NCBI GenBank assembly: GCA_029865665.1
Contig: JARXAV010000069.1
Span: forward strand, 1-17,650
Length of the DNA stretch: 17,650 nucleotides
Origin: Flectobacillus sp.
Lineage (GTDB): Bacteria; Bacteroidota; Bacteroidia; Cytophagales; Spirosomataceae
Direction: 5' to 3'
Shown here: piece after piece, positions 15,496 through 17,650 of the stretch
Numbering within the stretch: position 1 is the stretch's first letter
How the letters are laid out: the number at the start of each line of letters is the position of its first letter
Translations under genes and position numbers: made by a program
Notes under the pieces: generated by a model
What the model saw: the letters and a program-made list of their open reading frames with translations, nothing else
Database searches by the model: none
What the model was told of the DNA's origin: nothing

Positions 15496-15972
15496 ATGAT
15501 TCAAAGAACTCAAACGTTATTTTTGGCCCTAGTGGTTGTGGCTATGTGTGCAGTGGTGGGTTTCCCGATTTGGGAAAAAAGTAGTGCAGCCTTGAACGAA
15601 AAAGTAGTATTGTCAGCCATGAATTTAATCCACACTAAGGCAGGTGCAGAAGTAAGTAATGGAAGTACAATTTACATCGCAGGATTAGCTATCTTATCGG
15701 CAATATTAGCATTAGTTTCCATTACGCAATTCAAGAAAAGAGTTTTGCAAATGACTATCGGAGCAATTAACTCAGCCGTGATTGCTGCTACCTTAGGAAC
15801 GTGTTTTTATCAAGTGTTTTTAGTAGGCATTCCGATGTTTGAACCAGAAGCACAAGGCTCATACACTATCGGTTTTTATGCAGCAGCTCTAGCCTTGTTG
15901 GGTAATATGATTGCAAACCGCTTAATCCGTCGTGACGAAATGTTAGTGCGTTCAGCAGATAGAATGAGGTAA
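15496..15972 (+). CDS. DUF4293 family membrane protein
   Basis: This 158-residue inner-membrane protein of unknown function belongs to the Bacteroidota family DUF4293. It starts with the family-like MIQRTQTLFLAL and has four hydrophobic helices, near residues 5-24, 58-77, 85-110 and 124-143. It ends with the basic tail NRLIRRDEMLVRSADRMR, which is the strongest family mark. I chose the ATG at 15496 rather than the in-frame TTG at 15454, because family members begin at MIQR and the extra 14 residues match nothing. It stands alone between the palindrome and a terminator, so it is probably a single-gene unit. Its promoter is not clear: TATTTTAG at 15429-15436 is one base off the -7 form but its -33 spacing is poor. 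Confidence 0.88.
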   Translation: MIQRTQTLFLALVVVAMCAVVGFPIWEKSSAALNEKVVLSAMNLIHTKAGAEVSNGSTIYIAGLAILSAILALVSITQFKKRVLQMTIGAINSAVIAATLGTCFYQVFLVGIPMFEPEAQGSYTIGFYAAALALLGNMIANRLIRRDEMLVRSADRMR

Positions 15973-15992
15973 TTAGTATTGAAAATAGAAGC

Positions 15993-16028
15993 AAGAGGTC
16001 AGAAGCGAAGGTTTTTGACCTCTTTTGT
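15993..16028 (+). terminator. Probable terminator after the DUF4293 gene
   Basis: AAGAGGTCA (15993-16001) pairs perfectly with TGACCTCTT (16016-16024) around a 14-base loop, with a short T-rich tail (TTTTGTT). It begins 20 bases after the stop codon. Confidence 0.7.
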
Positions 16029-16186
16029 TGAAATAATAGTAAGGCAACTTTATACCGCTGATTTGGCATATAATTTGTTGTTTTTTGCTTAAAAACTTAT
16101 TTAGCAATCGATATATCTTTAAACTTTGTCCTGTTTTACGAATAGTACGAGCCTATTTTAAGATATTGTAAATCTCGTTAAAACCA

Positions 16187-17578
16187 ATGCTTTTTAACAG
16201 CTATCCTTTTGTCGGATTTCTTCTTGTAACACTCTTTGTGTATTATTTGCCTTTAGCCAGACGCTTTCAGTTGTTAAGTCTGATACTTGCAAGTTTTTAT
16301 TTTTATGCATTCCTGAAACCGATACTATTGGTATTGCTTCTAGCCTCCATTTTATTTAACACAAGTGTCAGTTGGGTCTTAGAACGAAATAGCCCCAAAC
16401 GATGGGTAACGCTAGGGGTTATATTCAATTTGCTGCTCTTGTGTTTTTTCAAATATGCATCACTCATCGCAAAAACCTTTATCGACGAATCTAGTTCTAG
16501 TGATTTATCCTCTTTTATTTTAAGTATTCCATTGCCCATAGGGATTTCTTTTTACACCTTCGAAGGTATTAGTTTACTCGTTGATTCATATCGGGGAAAA
16601 ACTTCTTCAACCAAAGTCACAGGGAAGACTTTTGTCGAACATCTCATCGAAACAACCCATTTCGTCTCGTTTTTTCCACATCTTATTGCTGGACCAATTC
16701 TAAAAGCACATGACTTTTATCCACAAATAAAAACAAAATATTTAAAAGACATTGATTGGAATTCGGCCTTTAAAAATGTTGTAATAGGCTTTTTTTTAAA
16801 GATGGTAGTTGCAGATAACCTAAAAGAATACACGGGTTATATGAGTTATCCATACTTCGAGAATTTATCCTCACCGACGCTTATCATTTTAATGTTGGGG
16901 TATTCGTGTCAAATTTTTGCAGATTTTGCAGGCTATTCACTCATAGCGATAGGCATTGCAAAGCTATTTGGTTACGATTTACCTACCAATTTTAACTATC
17001 CCTATATTTCGCAAAGCTTTTCTGAGTTTTGGCAACGTTGGCATATCTCTCTTTCTACATGGCTGAAAGAGTATTTATACATACCATTAGGGGGAAATCG
17101 AAATGGTAATAATAGAACCTATTTGAACCTTTTTTTAGTGATGTTGCTGGGTGGTTTGTGGCACGGAGCAGGGTGGAATTATGCCGTCTGGGGCATGATT
17201 CACGGGGTAGCGTTGGGTCTTGAAAGGCTACTGATAACTAGTAAAGAGGGGTCAACGACGTGGTTAAAATGCTTGAGGGTTGGGATGGTATTTTTGATAG
17301 TTACGATTGCGTGGTTGTTCTTTAAGTTGCCCAATTTTACGCAAGCGTTGTTGTATATTCAAAAAATGGGAACGAACTGGCATTTGCCTTTTATACCGGG
17401 TATTCGAGAAGTATATGTGTTGATTTTTTGTATGGCTGTTGCTCTTTATCACCTTTATTATCTTTGGAAAGGTGAGCGTCAATTTCCGAAGCTGGAGATG
17501 ATTCTGTTGGCGATTATGCTCTTCTTCATTATGACTAATAGTGGTTTTCAAGGCGATTTTATCTACTTCCAATTCTAA
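16187..17578 (+). CDS. MBOAT family O-acyltransferase (AlgI-like)
   Basis: This 463-residue polytopic membrane enzyme transfers acyl groups across or at the membrane, typically acetyl onto exported polysaccharides. The N-terminal MLFNSYPFVGFLLVTLFVYY is characteristic of AlgI/PatA-like proteins. Other marks are LPIGISFYTFEGISLLVDSYRG (116-137), FFPHLIAGPI (162-171), DFAGYSLIAIGIAKLFGYDLP (246-266), FWQRWHISLSTWLKEYLYIPLGG (281-303, His286) and GGLWHGAGWNYAVWG (322-336), where His326 is the invariant catalytic histidine. It ends complete at GDFIYFQF. About ten membrane segments are visible. The polymer it modifies cannot be told. Its TAA stop shares one base with the ATG of the next gene, so the two are almost certainly co-translated. 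Confidence 0.93.
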   Translation: MLFNSYPFVGFLLVTLFVYYLPLARRFQLLSLILASFYFYAFLKPILLVLLLASILFNTSVSWVLERNSPKRWVTLGVIFNLLLLCFFKYASLIAKTFIDESSSSDLSSFILSIPLPIGISFYTFEGISLLVDSYRGKTSSTKVTGKTFVEHLIETTHFVSFFPHLIAGPILKAHDFYPQIKTKYLKDIDWNSAFKNVVIGFFLKMVVADNLKEYTGYMSYPYFENLSSPTLIILMLGYSCQIFADFAGYSLIAIGIAKLFGYDLPTNFNYPYISQSFSEFWQRWHISLSTWLKEYLYIPLGGNRNGNNRTYLNLFLVMLLGGLWHGAGWNYAVWGMIHGVALGLERLLITSKEGSTTWLKCLRVGMVFLIVTIAWLFFKLPNFTQALLYIQKMGTNWHLPFIPGIREVYVLIFCMAVALYHLYYLWKGERQFPKLEMILLAIMLFFIMTNSGFQGDFIYFQF

Positions 17579-17650
17579 TGGCAAAATATTCAATCTTATT
17601 GGCAAGTTGTATGCTGGCAGTTTATACAACCTTGCTACACTTTTTACCCT
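17578..17650 (+). CDS. Start of a membrane-anchored or exported protein, cut by window edge
   Basis: An ATG overlaps the MBOAT stop (TAATG), and an open frame of 24 codons runs off the window: MAKYSILLASCMLAVYTTLL and four more residues. It reads as a signal peptide or N-terminal membrane anchor. Genes in this place after AlgI-like proteins often encode an SGNH-hydrolase-like or AlgJ-like partner that finishes acyl transfer in the periplasm. That identity is inferred from context only. Confidence 0.6.
   Translation, partial: MAKYSILLASCMLAVYTTLLHFLP

Noticed and set aside
16121..16128. AAACTTTG before the MBOAT gene as a -7 element (also at 985-992 before the DUF3078 gene)
   Set aside because: It lacks the initial T of TAnnTTTG and no -33 TTG lies at 17-23 bases at either place.
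17264..17629. 121-codon open frame on the - strand over the MBOAT end
   Set aside because: It is antisense to the conserved MBOAT C-terminus and crosses the start of the next gene.

Overview
This is an AT-rich chromosomal window from a member of the Bacteroidota, most likely a pigmented member of the Cytophagales. The evidence is Bacteroidota-typical families (DUF3078 outer-membrane protein, DUF4293 membrane protein, a Bacteroidota-type carotenoid desaturase), a near absence of Shine-Dalgarno sequences, and promoter candidates of the Bacteroidota form TTTTG-N21-TAnnTTTG. The genus assignment is inference. I see no rRNA, tRNA, CRISPR array, transposase or prophage gene. The content is mostly core housekeeping, with a few unusual arrangements.

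Layout. (1) 83-2279: a turgor/envelope group on the + strand, made of a small CmpX/MscS-like channel, a DUF3078 beta-barrel protein and a C-terminally short MscL. It is closed by a strong intrinsic terminator. (2) 2436-8940: a tight operon of the division and cell wall (dcw) cluster, murD-ftsW-murG-[Gfo/Idh/MocA oxidoreductase]-[CYTH phosphatase]-murC, with gaps of 0 to 15 bases. (3) 8941-9421: a 481-base gap with no gene, then ftsQ and ftsA. (4) A bidirectional terminator plus a second hairpin separates ftsA from the convergent aspS. (5) aspS (-) and a crtD-like carotenoid desaturase (+) diverge from a 199-base region holding two overlapping promoter candidates. (6) A REP-like palindrome precedes a DUF4293 gene, followed by a terminator. 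(7) An AlgI-like MBOAT O-acyltransferase comes last, and its stop overlaps the start of a further gene cut by the window edge.

How the genes work together. MurC and MurD build the UDP-MurNAc-peptide precursor in the cytoplasm, and MurG makes lipid II at the inner face of the membrane. FtsW polymerises lipid II at the septum, FtsQ links division proteins across the periplasm, and FtsA ties FtsZ to the membrane. The two genes of unclear role between murG and murC are probably co-expressed with them. The cluster is cut on both sides relative to the classical order: murE/mraY do not precede murD, and ftsZ does not follow ftsA. Several genes here use non-ATG starts (murG TTG, murC GTG, ftsQ TTG).

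I did not find a convincing unknown defence or mobile system. The items most worth a second look are the two-gene insertion in the dcw cluster, the missing ftsZ, the long ftsQ leader, the shortened MscL and the REP-like palindrome.
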